A DNA stretch of 64,000 nucleotides from Paenibacillus pabuli (GTDB lineage Bacteria > Bacillota > Bacilli > Paenibacillales > Paenibacillaceae), in NCBI RefSeq assembly GCF_023101145.1, contig NZ_CP073714.1:6324001-6388000 (forward strand). Reading direction: 5' to 3'. The first letter of the stretch is position 1. Each line of letters begins with the position of its first letter. Below are positions 53,943 through 63,366 of the stretch, piece by piece. The position numbers and the translations under genes are program-made. The notes below the pieces were generated by a model. The model searched no databases, was not told the DNA's origin, and was given only the letters and a program-made list of their open reading frames with translations.

Positions 53943-54818
53943 TTAGTGGTTCACATCCACATCAAGCTGCACTCCCCCGTTTGGATCAGACAAATCCGGT
54001 TCAACCTCCAGTCCATTTCCGTTCAGCCCGTTTGCTGGAGCCTGCTGTTGATTGGGTGAGCTTGAATTAGGCATTCCTCCATGACCACTGGACACACCCG
54101 TCTGACCGGATGGCAGGGCAATCGCAGGTGCATTGCTGCCATTACTGCCCACCGGCTTCCCTTGATTATCATAGTAGTACATGGGCACATCCCCGACCAC
54201 CAACAGGTACGATATCGGAATTTCCGTATCTACAGTCTCGGGTTCCATGTCAAAGGGCACCACTACCGCAACTTCGGCAATGATGTGAATGTACACTTCA
54301 ACCAGAATCATGTTTATACCGGCATTCTGCTGACGGGTATTCAGATCCACCTTGACGGCTCCCTGAGGCTCAATACGAACCGGTATATTGGGACCAAAGG
54401 ATGCCAATACCGGGCTGCCCAACGCCTGCCCCAGCGGAATTTTTTCTTTTAACATATGCACGTTCTGCAAAGTGGATTGCACGATGTTCATCGTACTCGC
54501 GGTGATCCGCATATGCTCATCGTAATTCAGCATGAATCCGGACACTTTCCCAGCCGTATCGGTTTTCCAGTCAATTAGTCCTTCGGTGGATTTGCCTTCG
54601 GCTACCTGCGCGGTAATCGCCTTGTTGATCGCTTCCGTTGCAATCTGCTTCACTCTGATTTTGGCCAGATGCATGATGGGCGGTTTCATTTTCTTATCGA
54701 CATAGGCAAAACCCTGCATCAAACAAAACGCTGTAACCAATAAAATAATCAACCACATTTTGCGCCTGCCACTTGGCGGCTTGCGGCGTCTTCGGCTTCG
54801 CCATCGTCTTCTCATCAT
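53943..54818 (-). CDS. yunB: Sporulation protein YunB
   Basis: A 291-residue protein with a very basic N-terminus (MMRRRWRSRRRRK), one membrane segment (about residues 21-38) and the YunB domain to about residue 220, followed by a low-complexity Ser/Gly/Asn/Gln tail. In B. subtilis YunB is sigma-E dependent and needed for spore formation. ATG behind GGGGAGGG. The long tail is not usual. Confidence 0.9.
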   Translation of the reverse strand: MMRRRWRSRRRRKPPSGRRKMWLIILLVTAFCLMQGFAYVDKKMKPPIMHLAKIRVKQIATEAINKAITAQVAEGKSTEGLIDWKTDTAGKVSGFMLNYDEHMRITASTMNIVQSTLQNVHMLKEKIPLGQALGSPVLASFGPNIPVRIEPQGAVKVDLNTRQQNAGINMILVEVYIHIIAEVAVVVPFDMEPETVDTEIPISYLLVVGDVPMYYYDNQGKPVGSNGSNAPAIALPSGQTGVSSGHGGMPNSSSPNQQQAPANGLNGNGLEVEPDLSDPNGGVQLDVDVNH

Positions 54819-54932
54819 CGGGCGTCCCTCCCCTGCGGGATGAGCTATAGGCTATATACTATCCTTATGCACCGTTGTCCCGAAAAAGAAGGACAGCACC
54901 TGATCGTACAGGGATATCATTATGTACAACTA

Positions 54933-54980
54933 AAAAAGCCTTTCGCCAGCAGATTTTGTCTGCAAGGCGAAAGGCTTCTT
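54933..54980 (-). terminator. Terminator of the transaldolase gene
   Basis: AAGCCTTTCGCC with GGCGAAAGGCTT and an inner CAGA/TCTG pair; T6 on the minus strand. Confidence 0.88.
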
Positions 54981-55029
54981 AAATGGAACACAGGTCTACG
55001 GAATCAGGCCACTGTCCACACTTTATTAT

Positions 55030-55674
55030 TTATTTCGGAACGGACTCCCAATCTTTCAGGAAGCGCTCAATGCCGCTGTCGGTCAGCGGGTGTTTCCACA
55101 ATGTTGGCAGGAGCGAACCCGGGATGGTCGCGATATGCGCACCGGAAAGAGCTGCATCCTCCACATGTTTGATATTACGGATGCTTGCTGCAATAATTTC
55201 GGAAGGCAAATCATACGTATCCAGAATGAGACGCAGATCGCGAATCAGCTTCATGCCATCCACCGCAATATCATCCAGACGGCCAACAAATGGACTGATG
55301 TACGTTGCACCAGCTTTCGCTGCCATCAAACCCTGTGCTGCCGAGAAGATCAGCGTTACATTGGTTTTAATTCCTTTTTGCGTCAGTTCATGGCAAGCAT
55401 AGAGTCCATCTTCGGTCATCGGTAGTTTAATGACTACATTCGGTGCCCATTCTGCAATTTCATAAGCTTCCTTCAACATATCCTCGGCTTTAAGTCCGAT
55501 CACTTCAGCACTGACCGGGCCCTTCACAACGCCACAGATCTCCTGAATTACTTCTTTAAATACGCGACCTTCTTTGGCAATCAAAGACGGGTTGGTCGTG
55601 ACTCCATCTACCAGACCAAGACGTTCGATCCGTTTGATTTCTTCCACATTACCTGTATCCAAGAAAAATTTCAT
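55030..55674 (-). CDS. tal: Transaldolase (fructose-6-phosphate aldolase-like subfamily)
   Basis: A 214-residue short transaldolase of the TalC/FSA type, as in B. subtilis YwjH (Tal). The Schiff-base lysine is in NVVIKLPMT (about residue 83); VTTNPSL is the N-terminal signature. It moves dihydroxyacetone units in the non-oxidative pentose phosphate pathway. GGAGGG precedes the ATG. Downstream of gnd and zwf on the same strand. Confidence 0.93.
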   Translation of the reverse strand: MKFFLDTGNVEEIKRIERLGLVDGVTTNPSLIAKEGRVFKEVIQEICGVVKGPVSAEVIGLKAEDMLKEAYEIAEWAPNVVIKLPMTEDGLYACHELTQKGIKTNVTLIFSAAQGLMAAKAGATYISPFVGRLDDIAVDGMKLIRDLRLILDTYDLPSEIIAASIRNIKHVEDAALSGAHIATIPGSLLPTLWKHPLTDSGIERFLKDWESVPK

Positions 55675-55758
55675 GATATGTTCCCTCCACTTGATGAATT
55701 GTAAACACTATACTTATCATTACCCGCTCATCCACATATGTTAACAATTATATATGAA

Positions 55759-56652
55759 TTAATTTTTTTCTACAGCGTGGCCGCCAAATTCATTACGCAA
55801 TGCTGCGACAACTTTACCTGTGAATGTGTCTGTTTCCAAAGAGCGATAACGCATCAACAGGGACAAAGCGATAACTGGTGTAGCAGTTTGCAGGTCAAAT
55901 GCTGTTTCAACTGTCCAACGTCCTTCACCGGAAGAATGCATAACCCCTTTGATTTCGTCCAGGTTAGCATCTTTGGAGAATGCACGCTCTGTCAATTCCA
56001 TCAACCAAGAACGGATAACGGAACCGTTGTTCCATACACGAGCAACTTGTTCGAAGTCGAAATCGAAGCCGCTTTTCTCCAATACGTCGAAGCCTTCACC
56101 GATGGAAGCCATCATACCATACTCGATACCATTGTGAACCATTTTCAGGAAGTGACCGCTGCCCGCTTTACCTGCATACAGGTAACCATTTTCAACGGAA
56201 GTATCCTTGAACGCAGGCTCAACGACTGCCCAAGCTTCAGGGTCGCCACCAATCATGTAACATGCGCCATTACGTGCGCCTTCCATACCGCCGGATGTAC
56301 CAGCATCCATGTAATGAATACCTTTAGGTTTCAATTCTTCGTAACGACGGATGGATTCTTTGTAGTGCGAGTTACCCGCTTCAATGATAATGTCGCCTTT
56401 GGACAACAGTGGGCTTACTTCTGCCAATACAGCATCAACCACGTTGTGAGGAACCATGATCCACAATACACGTGGGGATTCAAGGGAAGCCACCATTTCT
56501 GCATAAGAAGATACGCCTGCTGCGCCGTATTCTTTCATTTCATTAACGGCTTCAGCGTTCAGGTCAAAAGCAACCACTTCATGTTTGTGATCAATCAGGT
56601 TTCTACCCAGGTTCAATCCCATTTTACCTAATCCAATAAGTCCAAGTTTCAT
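55759..56652 (-). CDS. gnd: 6-phosphogluconate dehydrogenase, short NAD-type
   Basis: A 297-residue decarboxylating dehydrogenase of the short (YqeC-like) class. Motifs: GLGKMGLN, IIEAGNSHYKES (substrate site), GTSGGMEGARNG, GSGHFLKMVHNGIEYGMM. It turns 6-phosphogluconate into ribulose 5-phosphate. The classical enzyme has about 470 residues; this class has 300. Ribosome site GGAGG. The repeat at 56727-56901 lies just before it. Confidence 0.93.
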   Translation of the reverse strand: MKLGLIGLGKMGLNLGRNLIDHKHEVVAFDLNAEAVNEMKEYGAAGVSSYAEMVASLESPRVLWIMVPHNVVDAVLAEVSPLLSKGDIIIEAGNSHYKESIRRYEELKPKGIHYMDAGTSGGMEGARNGACYMIGGDPEAWAVVEPAFKDTSVENGYLYAGKAGSGHFLKMVHNGIEYGMMASIGEGFDVLEKSGFDFDFEQVARVWNNGSVIRSWLMELTERAFSKDANLDEIKGVMHSSGEGRWTVETAFDLQTATPVIALSLLMRYRSLETDTFTGKVVAALRNEFGGHAVEKN

Positions 56653-56726
56653 TGCTAGTTCCTCCTGTTATGAACATTTCTAATTTTATCTGCGTTTCGC
56701 ATTTAATTAATTGCATTCCGCAACAA

Positions 56727-56901
56727 CCGTTCCGTTGACGGATCGTTCTTCCGATCGCTGTTTGTATCCAAATTTTCTTGAATTATTTCTCTCATAGTTG
56801 AAATTTGGATACAAAGGCGAAGCATATGCTTCCGGAGTAGCTTTCTTTCAGAAAGCTTTTAGCTTCGCTTCTTCAGAATCGATTCCGTCTCCTTCACTAC
56901 G
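56727..56901. repeat. Hairpin-rich interspersed element, copy B
   Basis: Nearly identical to 1860-2033; the run from AAATTTGGATAC to GAATCGATTCCG differs by one base. The differences cluster in the loop between the long arms, while both arms of the TATCCAAATTT stem are kept. It lies between zwf and gnd, so it would be in the transcript if the two are co-transcribed. Confidence 0.85.
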
Positions 56902-56957
56902 GTGCTAATACAAAAGTTAATTAAATCGAGCCGCTAATCTATATCAAAAATTTTCGC

Positions 56958-56985
56958 GGCCTTCCGGGTATTACCGGAAGGACTT
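56958..56985. repeat. GC-rich hairpin at the zwf 3' end
   Basis: CCTTCCGG-gtatta-CCGGAAGG. No T run immediately follows on the minus strand (TTTTT lies 14 bases later), so it is a weak terminator or a processing hairpin. Confidence 0.55.
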
Positions 56986-57008
56986 ATGCAAAATTGAAAC
57001 GGTGTAAT

Positions 57009-58463
57009 TTACCACCAACGGTAGCCATTCTCTGCAATCAGACGATCTGCCGACTCTGGTCCTTGCGAACCTGCGCTGTACGTATCGAGTGGCACACTGC
57101 CCTCCTGGAATGCTTCCAAAATCGGCTGTACCCATTGCCAAGCCAGTTCAACTTCGTTCCAGTGAGCAAAGAATGTAGAATCTCCACGCATCGCGTCATA
57201 GATCAGGTTTTCATAAGCTTCCGGAATGTTTCGTTCACCTGAGTTGAAGTTCATATGCATTGGTTCCACTTCGCCTTGGTTGAGTGGGTTTTTTGCATTC
57301 AATTGAAGCGAAATGCTTTCTTTTGGACCAATTTCAATCGTCAGCAGGTTAGGCTCCGTTGTATTTTCGGATTCATGACCTGTTTTCAGTGGTGCCTTGA
57401 ATTCAACAACAATTCTGGTTGATTTTTCAGCCAGGCGTTTGCCTGTACGAATGTAAAATGGAACCTCGCTCCAGAATGGATCATCGATCCACAATCTCGC
57501 GGCAACATAAGTCTCATTCTGAGAACCAGCTGGAATACCAGGCTCGTCCAGATATCCAACAACAGAAGCACCTTGCAGTTCACCTGCTCCATATTGGGCA
57601 CGAACAACTTCGGAAGCGATATTCTCTTTCGTCAATGGACGAAGAGCTTCAGCAATCTTCTGTTTTTTGAATTGAATTTCTTCTGGTGTGCAGCGTTTTG
57701 GCAGATGCAGTGCAATCATCATCAGCAGCTGGAGCATATGGTTTTGGAACATGTCACGAAGAGCACCGCTTTGGTCATAATACGCAGCACGCTCTTCTAC
57801 ACCAACTGTTTCACTTGCCGTAATCTGTACATTGGCAATGTAACGGTTGGACCACAAAGCCTGAATGACCGGGTTCGCGTAGGTCAGGGTTTCAATATTT
57901 TGAACCATCGGTTTACCAAGGAAATGGTCAATACGGTAAATTTCTTCTTCCGCAAATGTATTGCTAAGTTTCTCATTCAGTTCACGAGCAGATTGCAGAT
58001 CGTGTCCGAATGGTTTTTCAATGATAAGTTTCTTCCAGCCTTTGGTGTTACCCAAGCCGCTTTCTTGAATGTTCAGTGCGATTGGCTCAAAGAATTCCGG
58101 TGCAACCGACATGTAGAACATGCGATTTTCCGGAATATTCAGCTCTTGTTCACGTTTCTGAACCAGTTCCAGCAATTTGGTGTAATCCTCAAGCTTTGTA
58201 TTGTTCAGGGAACAATAACGGAAAGCTCCAATAAAATCACGTACCTGGGATTCTTCTCCAGGCGTTTGCCGTGAGAATTCATGCAGTGACTTTTCGACAT
58301 TCGCCTGGAAGTCAGCATCCGACAATTCACGCCGTCCAAGACCGATAACGGAGAAGGATTTTGGCATTTTTTGATCAATGTACAAGTTATATAATGCAGG
58401 GTAAATCTTGCGTTTGGCTAAATCGCCTGTTGCCCCGAACAGGACAAATGTCATTGCGTCCAT
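57009..58463 (-). CDS. zwf: Glucose-6-phosphate 1-dehydrogenase
   Basis: A 484-residue enzyme that opens the oxidative pentose phosphate pathway. NADP site GATGDLAKRK (residues 9-18), the active-site RIDHFLGK, and the C-terminal dimer domain are all present. GGAGG precedes the ATG. gnd and tal follow on the same strand. Confidence 0.95.
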   Translation of the reverse strand: MDAMTFVLFGATGDLAKRKIYPALYNLYIDQKMPKSFSVIGLGRRELSDADFQANVEKSLHEFSRQTPGEESQVRDFIGAFRYCSLNNTKLEDYTKLLELVQKREQELNIPENRMFYMSVAPEFFEPIALNIQESGLGNTKGWKKLIIEKPFGHDLQSARELNEKLSNTFAEEEIYRIDHFLGKPMVQNIETLTYANPVIQALWSNRYIANVQITASETVGVEERAAYYDQSGALRDMFQNHMLQLLMMIALHLPKRCTPEEIQFKKQKIAEALRPLTKENIASEVVRAQYGAGELQGASVVGYLDEPGIPAGSQNETYVAARLWIDDPFWSEVPFYIRTGKRLAEKSTRIVVEFKAPLKTGHESENTTEPNLLTIEIGPKESISLQLNAKNPLNQGEVEPMHMNFNSGERNIPEAYENLIYDAMRGDSTFFAHWNEVELAWQWVQPILEAFQEGSVPLDTYSAGSQGPESADRLIAENGYRWW

Positions 58464-58879
58464 TGGAGTGCCTCCTGTGATCTGTGCAGTATAGTATATG
58501 ATGGTGCAAAATGTTCAAATCCAAGCATGACAAAAGACGGAATAAGTGGGTGCGTGACCCGCCTTGCCTCCGTTTATATACCATACCCGAATTTAACCAT
58601 GGAACATTCCTTCTCTCCACAACCTTAAACCAAGGTTATAAATTGTAACCATTTGAATTAACGTTACCCATATTACACCTGTCGTCACAATTCGTCAACA
58701 ATCGTGTCTAACGTGTGAACACTAGTGTTTACAGGGTTTTTATTTATTGTTAACGCTTTATGTGGTAAGATTATAAACAATTGGTATGTGATATTTTATA
58801 CATAATGCTTGAAGACATCCAGGTTACAATAAGTATACTAGTGCTATAATAAGCATAACTAATTCAAAGGAGTACAATT
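58464..58879. other. Divergent zwf-hxlR control region
   Basis: AT-rich. It holds GGTTA-N7-TAACC (near 58633-58650) and AATTGTAACCATT (58641-58653), the same 13 bases as at the HxlR-like operator near 3699-3711, and a GTTAC at 58663. A TATAAT at 58847-58852 is the likely -10 of hxlR. Confidence 0.5.
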
Positions 58880-59200
58880 ATGAGCGATGATGAGAATGCC
58901 AAGCAAATATGCGAAAAGGTGGAACAGTCTTATCAGATCATTGGCCGGAAATGGGTAGCCCTCATTATTCATACATTGATGGAAGAACCCAAACGATTCA
59001 GTGAAATTCACGCTTATATCCCGGACCTGAGCAAACGGGTACTTAATGAACGAATGAAGGAACTGGAGGAAGAGGGACTTGTCGTGCGTCATGTGGTTAC
59101 GGAACGCCCTGTTCGGACAGAATATATGTTGTCCCGCAAAGGCACAGAGCTGGGGCGCGCATTAAGCGCCGTGGAACGGTGGGCCGATAAGTGGCTGTAG
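58880..59200 (+). CDS. HxlR family transcriptional regulator
   Basis: A 106-residue winged-helix protein with the HxlR core: GRKWVALIIHTLMEEPKRFSEIHAYIPDLSKRVLNERMKELEEEGLVVR (residues about 23-71). A Cys near the N-terminus (Cys12) could sense thiol or quinone stress as in the YodB/CatR branch (inference). AAAGGAG precedes the ATG. Divergent from zwf. Confidence 0.9.
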   Translation: MSDDENAKQICEKVEQSYQIIGRKWVALIIHTLMEEPKRFSEIHAYIPDLSKRVLNERMKELEEEGLVVRHVVTERPVRTEYMLSRKGTELGRALSAVERWADKWL

Positions 59201-59618
59201 CATAAAATAACACTTTAAATTAAATTTCATCACGATAAGGTACTGACGCTACTTTTAATAACATCAGCAGTTACACTCATGTGATTTAATGTCTGCTGCT
59301 GCGTTCAAAATGCTCCCGATACTGTAGCAGAATAGTTCCCAGCTGATTCCCGAAATAATTGAATGAAATAAGATAAGCCTGCTTGAGTCTTCGGGCTGTG
59401 ACGTAGTCCTAATACTGCTTCCTGTTTCTTGTTGAAAGATACAGGAAGCATAGGACTCGGATAAATGAATATCGTTCGACATATGCTCCAGTCTGATTTC
59501 ATCTACATGGTGCTCTTCAATCCAATGTTTACCAAAAGAGAAATTCTAACTGGATGTGTTATAATTATGGAATATAATTTCGAAGTATGAGTATTAATTC
59601 TTTAATCTCTGCTGCAAC
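59201..59618. other. Gene-free stretch with a long hairpin
   Basis: No coding frame is supported. It contains an inverted repeat with AGTCCTA..TGCTTCCTGT (59405-59425) and ACAGGAAGCATAGGACT (59441-59457); the arms match except for a 4-base bulge. It may be a remnant element. Confidence 0.5.
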
Positions 59619-59664
59619 TAAAAAAGATACCAACCTCACTGTAATAGAATGTGAGACTGGCATC
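59619..59664 (-). terminator. Terminator of the Gfo/Idh/MocA gene
   Basis: GAT.CCA..CTCAC pairs with GTGAG..TGG.ATC; T6 on the minus strand. Confidence 0.8.
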
Positions 59665-59678
59665 ATATTCTATATTCT

Positions 59679-60836
59679 CTAATTCTCCAACTTTCTTCCT
59701 AACGTAATATCCACATCCTCAAAGTTCTCCACCGCTGTCTTTTTTTCATAAAAATGCACTGCGTTTTGCATAATCCCGTCCCTTGTATAGAAAGCCTCCT
59801 CCGCCTCTATTGGAAAAGTAACCTGCTCCCCCGTACTGGACGATTTATAAATGCCTACAATGAGTTCCAGTGTATTCCGTCCACTCTTCCCATCCACGAG
59901 AAGTGGTGATCCTGTCTCAATAGCGTTTAGTACATTTTCCACTTGCCCGGCATGCCCCACATGAATAACATCCGGTAATTCGTCAGCAATTTTCTGAATC
60001 TGTTGTTCCAGATCTGAATTCGGTTCTGGGAATCCATTATTTCGTGCTGTAGAAGCAACGACCTTCCATGGCACAGATACCCTGGCCTCTTTACCCTGAA
60101 AAATCAACTGCTGCTCCTCTCCGTGATGTACTACTGAGCTGGTGATCATGCCAAGTGCTCCTTTTTGAAAACGAAGCATCGCCATGGAAATATCCTCTAC
60201 TTCGGCATTATCATGCGCTGTATTCGCCATCATGGCCTGCAATTCCACTGGGGGACCCATCATCCAGAGCATGGCATCAATATGATGCACCGCATGATTA
60301 AGCGTGCAGCCGCCACCTTCTTTTTCCCATGTGCCACGCCACCATAAATCATAATAATTATGGCCTCGCCACCAGAATGAATCGACCTGTACGTGCACAA
60401 TGGGACCCACAAGTTTGCTATCCAGCACATCTTTCAGTTTCATCATCGGTGTCGTAAAACGATTCTGAGCCACAACCGACAGCAACTTCCCACTCTTTTG
60501 CGCCGCTTCGAGCATCATATCCGCCTCTTCTAAAGAAGAAGCCATTGGTTTTTCGACCAACACATGTGTACCAGCATGCAGAAAATCACATGTGATCGGT
60601 GCATGGGTATACGGAGGGGTACATACCGAAACCAAATCAATGTTTTGATCCAGCAATTCATGATAATCGGTAAAAGCTTGTGCTCCTTCCAACCCGTATT
60701 CATTAATCCGTTTCTGTGCTTTTTCCGTGAACATATCCACCACAGCTACGATCTCGCATCGTTCAGGAAATGCCAAATATGCTGTAATGTGCGCTGCACT
60801 GATCGCGCCTGCTCCAATAATGGCTACTTTCAACAT
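59679..60836 (-). CDS. Gfo/Idh/MocA family oxidoreductase
   Basis: A 385-residue NAD(P)-dependent sugar dehydrogenase. Rossmann motif GAGAISAAH at residues 8-16, the EKPMA motif near residue 95 with the conserved lysine, and a catalytic-region His in LNHAVHHIDAM. The substrate is probably a sugar or inositol-like polyol; not decided. GGGAGG precedes the ATG. Divergent from an AraC regulator, probably its controller. Confidence 0.9.
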   Translation of the reverse strand: MLKVAIIGAGAISAAHITAYLAFPERCEIVAVVDMFTEKAQKRINEYGLEGAQAFTDYHELLDQNIDLVSVCTPPYTHAPITCDFLHAGTHVLVEKPMASSLEEADMMLEAAQKSGKLLSVVAQNRFTTPMMKLKDVLDSKLVGPIVHVQVDSFWWRGHNYYDLWWRGTWEKEGGGCTLNHAVHHIDAMLWMMGPPVELQAMMANTAHDNAEVEDISMAMLRFQKGALGMITSSVVHHGEEQQLIFQGKEARVSVPWKVVASTARNNGFPEPNSDLEQQIQKIADELPDVIHVGHAGQVENVLNAIETGSPLLVDGKSGRNTLELIVGIYKSSSTGEQVTFPIEAEEAFYTRDGIMQNAVHFYEKKTAVENFEDVDITLGRKLEN

Positions 60837-60877
60837 GAATGCATACCTCCCTTATTCCATTCACAATACACAATAAT

Positions 60878-60887
60878 AAAGCGCTTT
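60878..60887. promoter_or_regulatory. Palindrome in the divergent gfo-araC region
   Basis: AAAGCGCTTT, extended to ATAAAGCGCTTTTAT with one asymmetry. Cre-like or a site for the adjacent regulator. Confidence 0.45.
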
Positions 60888-60948
60888 TATGCGTTCATCT
60901 TGTGGTAAAATGAAACTATATTGCGCTCATGAAGGGGAGGCATTCCTA

Positions 60949-61815
60949 ATGCCCATCATTACCAGAGACCAATTTAATCTGGCATGCCGTCGCACCTCCA
61001 CCACTGCGTTCCGAGAGGTTTTTCACGCTCATTCACAGGTTGAAATCACATATATCCATGATGGATATGGACAACTCATAACAGAAGGCCAGGCATTCCC
61101 CCTTGAACCGGGTACACTGATGATATTCCGCCCTTTTCAGCTGCATCAGATCCAGATTCAAGTCACGAAAGAGCATCCCTTTATCCGCAGCGTACTGATG
61201 TATGAGCAGCACCTGCTGAACCCGCACTCTCGGCAATTTTCCGTTTCGAATCGTTTTATATTGGACCTTCTGGGGCAAGCATTTCCGCTTCAACCGATCC
61301 GTCTTTCCGCTGCTTCACCGCTGATTCAAATGATTGAGCAGTTTGCCGATATTCTGCCTATGTTGCTTCCACATGAAGCGGAAGAAGATACTCGACTATT
61401 TTTACTTGGGCTGCTCGCACAGCTTCGTTATCTTTGGAAGGACAGGCAGTATTCCAGCTCTAAAACAACCCCAGCGGGGTCTCCCATTCTGCACCCTCAT
61501 GCTGAGGCTGTCATGCAGTGGATTGAAGAGCACTACAATGAAACGTTTCGTCTGGAGGATCTGGCAGATACACTGCATCTCTCGCCTTATCATCTGTCCC
61601 ATATATTTAAAAAAGCTACCGGCACCACCATCGTTCGTTACGCCCAAGCTACCCGTATTCGTCATGCTTGCGTGTTACTCACAAGTACCACCCATACTGT
61701 TCCGGAAATAGGCCAGCGTGTAGGGATGTCCAGCCCATCTTACTTTTGCAAAGTCTTCCGCAATGCAACAGGCACCACGCCGCATCAGTATCGGCTGAAT
61801 ATGCAAGGCAGATAA
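60949..61815 (+). CDS. AraC family transcriptional regulator
   Basis: A 288-residue regulator: a cupin-like N-terminal sensor (HSQVEITYIHDGYGQLITEG, EPGTLMIFRPFQLHQI) and a C-terminal AraC DNA-binding domain (FRLEDLADTLHLSPYHLSHIFKKATGTTIVRYAQATRIRHA). The start is the ATG behind GAAGGGGAGG. It probably controls the divergent oxidoreductase in response to a sugar. Confidence 0.9.
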   Translation: MPIITRDQFNLACRRTSTTAFREVFHAHSQVEITYIHDGYGQLITEGQAFPLEPGTLMIFRPFQLHQIQIQVTKEHPFIRSVLMYEQHLLNPHSRQFSVSNRFILDLLGQAFPLQPIRLSAASPLIQMIEQFADILPMLLPHEAEEDTRLFLLGLLAQLRYLWKDRQYSSSKTTPAGSPILHPHAEAVMQWIEEHYNETFRLEDLADTLHLSPYHLSHIFKKATGTTIVRYAQATRIRHACVLLTSTTHTVPEIGQRVGMSSPSYFCKVFRNATGTTPHQYRLNMQGR

Positions 61816-61892
61816 GAAGATTATCTACGAAATGAAAAGGAGCAAAAGGAATGACATCCTTTCGCTCCTTAGCTCCTGAACACTACCTAAAG

Positions 61893-62654
61893 TTATTCAC
61901 CCGGCTTGCGTACATCAAGTCCCAGCTTCTCCAAGAAGGGAAAAATTCGCTCGCGTGCCTGCTGCAGTTCTTCCTTTTGCTTCGCAGACAACCGTTCTTC
62001 ATGGATGTTCCCATCCCCATCCATCACCATGGCCTCATAGTGCTTCATCTGTTCATACAACGATTTGAACTCGGTAAACTGCTCCTTGGAAAGCTTCGTC
62101 TCTGCCATTGCCAGCTGTTCCTCCCAAAATTGCTCCTGGTCCATAGGTTCTTTTGGAGAGTCTCCACTAGCTGCTTCCAGCTTTTTGAAAAAGGGCTCCA
62201 GTTCCGCAGTAAGGCGATTAAACTCCGTCTGTTCTGTGGCACTCCAGTTCTCGGGGTGCATCTCTCCCTGTTGATCCGCATGCTTCAAAGCCATTTGCCC
62301 CATTTGCTTCATCAGACCCATAAATTGAATGAATTCCTCTTCACTTAAATGTGCTTTGGCTGTCTGGAGCTTCTCATCCAGTCTCATGTAATCCTCCGGT
62401 GTTCCACCCACCGCTGATATATTTTCCTGTGAACCATACATTTCGTTAGCCAAATAGGTATACCCTGCATAAGCTCCAGTAGGAATGATAAGCACAGCAG
62501 CCAGCAGCACAGTAACCAGCCATTTTTTCCGATGTCCTTTGAGATGTGATTCACTTCGAATAGCATTCATGATTTTATGTTTTGTTTTTTCATGAATTGT
62601 CCAGTCTTTGGTCTCTTCCTGGTAGACTGTTCGCAGCTGTTCATCGAGATTCAT
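61893..62654 (-). CDS. Membrane anti-sigma factor (DUF3600-like)
   Basis: A 253-residue single-pass protein. A cytoplasmic N-terminus (residues 1-40), one membrane helix (about 44-64, WLVTVLLAAVLIIPTGAYAGY) and an extracellular, helical, Met/Glu-rich domain with two related repeats (LSEEEFIQFMGLMKQMGQMAL and LSKEQFTEFKSLYEQMKHYEAM). GGTGGAGG precedes the ATG. It overlaps the sigma gene by 14 bases, the usual sigma/anti-sigma layout. Confidence 0.83.
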   Translation of the reverse strand: MNLDEQLRTVYQEETKDWTIHEKTKHKIMNAIRSESHLKGHRKKWLVTVLLAAVLIIPTGAYAGYTYLANEMYGSQENISAVGGTPEDYMRLDEKLQTAKAHLSEEEFIQFMGLMKQMGQMALKHADQQGEMHPENWSATEQTEFNRLTAELEPFFKKLEAASGDSPKEPMDQEQFWEEQLAMAETKLSKEQFTEFKSLYEQMKHYEAMVMDGDGNIHEERLSAKQKEELQQARERIFPFLEKLGLDVRKPGE

Positions 62655-63231
62655 GCAAATCCTCCACCTTTCCCCGAATACCCACATTTAACTTCTGATT
62701 CTGCCTCAACTTGGTTAGTGCTGCATGAATACGAGATTTCACCGTTCCTAATGGAATTTCCAATATGCATGAAATCTCTTCTTGCGTGTACTCGTTCAAA
62801 TAGTGAAGAGTTACCACCTGCTGCAGCTTGTATGGCAATCGGTGCACCTGCTCAAGCAGAGGACGATTTGCCAGTTTGTTGATCAAGTCACCGGAAAAAT
62901 CATACTCCAGTCCCGTATCAGACTTCTCCATCTGTTTGCTAAAGCGAAACTGCGTCAATCGTTTACGCCGATAACTTCGGACCTGCCGCATTGTCACACC
63001 CATTAACCAAGGACGAAAGGCTCTTTCCGAATCATATCGCTCTAAGGACCGGTATGCCTGAATATAGATTTCCTGTACCAGATCTTCCGCGTCAGATGGG
63101 TCACGAATCAGAAAACGAACCGTGCGATACACATCCATCACCGTTAGCTCATATAACTCCCCGTATGCTTCGTAGTCGCCAGCCCGGGTTAATTCTACAA
63201 GTTTTATGTACTCTTCTGTCTCACTCATCAT
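62641..63231 (-). CDS. ECF RNA polymerase sigma factor
   Basis: A 196-residue ECF sigma factor: region 2 at about 25-95 (DAEDLVQEIYIQAYRSLERYDSERAFRPWLMGVTMRQVRSYRRK) and region 4 at about 125-175 (YTQEEISCILEIPLGTVKSRIHAALTKLR). AAAGGGG precedes the tandem ATG. Co-transcribed with the anti-sigma gene. Two ECF-type promoters lie upstream and suggest autoregulation. Confidence 0.93.
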   Translation of the reverse strand: MMSETEEYIKLVELTRAGDYEAYGELYELTVMDVYRTVRFLIRDPSDAEDLVQEIYIQAYRSLERYDSERAFRPWLMGVTMRQVRSYRRKRLTQFRFSKQMEKSDTGLEYDFSGDLINKLANRPLLEQVHRLPYKLQQVVTLHYLNEYTQEEISCILEIPLGTVKSRIHAALTKLRQNQKLNVGIRGKVEDLHESR

Positions 63232-63276
63232 CCATCCCCTTTCTCCTTACACTATATATTGGCATACCAGCTCCAT

Positions 63277-63305
63277 ATCGTTCGATTTATTTCTTTCAAC
63301 TTTCA
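63277..63305 (-). promoter_or_regulatory. ECF-type promoter P1
   Basis: Minus-strand TGAAA (63301-63305), 15-base gap and TCGAACGAT (63277-63285). Confidence 0.6.
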
Positions 63306-63337
63306 CCGACCATGCAAAAAAAGCCCATTCCCCACTC

Positions 63338-63366
63338 ATCGTTCGAGTTGGAATAAATGGATTTCA
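63338..63366 (-). promoter_or_regulatory. ECF-type promoter P2
   Basis: Minus-strand TGAAA (63362-63366), 15-base gap and TCGAACGAT (63338-63346), the same motif and spacing as P1, 61 bases away. Confidence 0.6.

Noticed and set aside
55738..56631. 297-codon plus-strand frame opposite gnd
   Set aside because: Exact shadow of the well-supported gnd gene on the other strand.
59264..59502. Two overlapping minus-strand frames after hxlR
   Set aside because: No ribosome site, no recognisable protein features, and they span the long inverted repeat.
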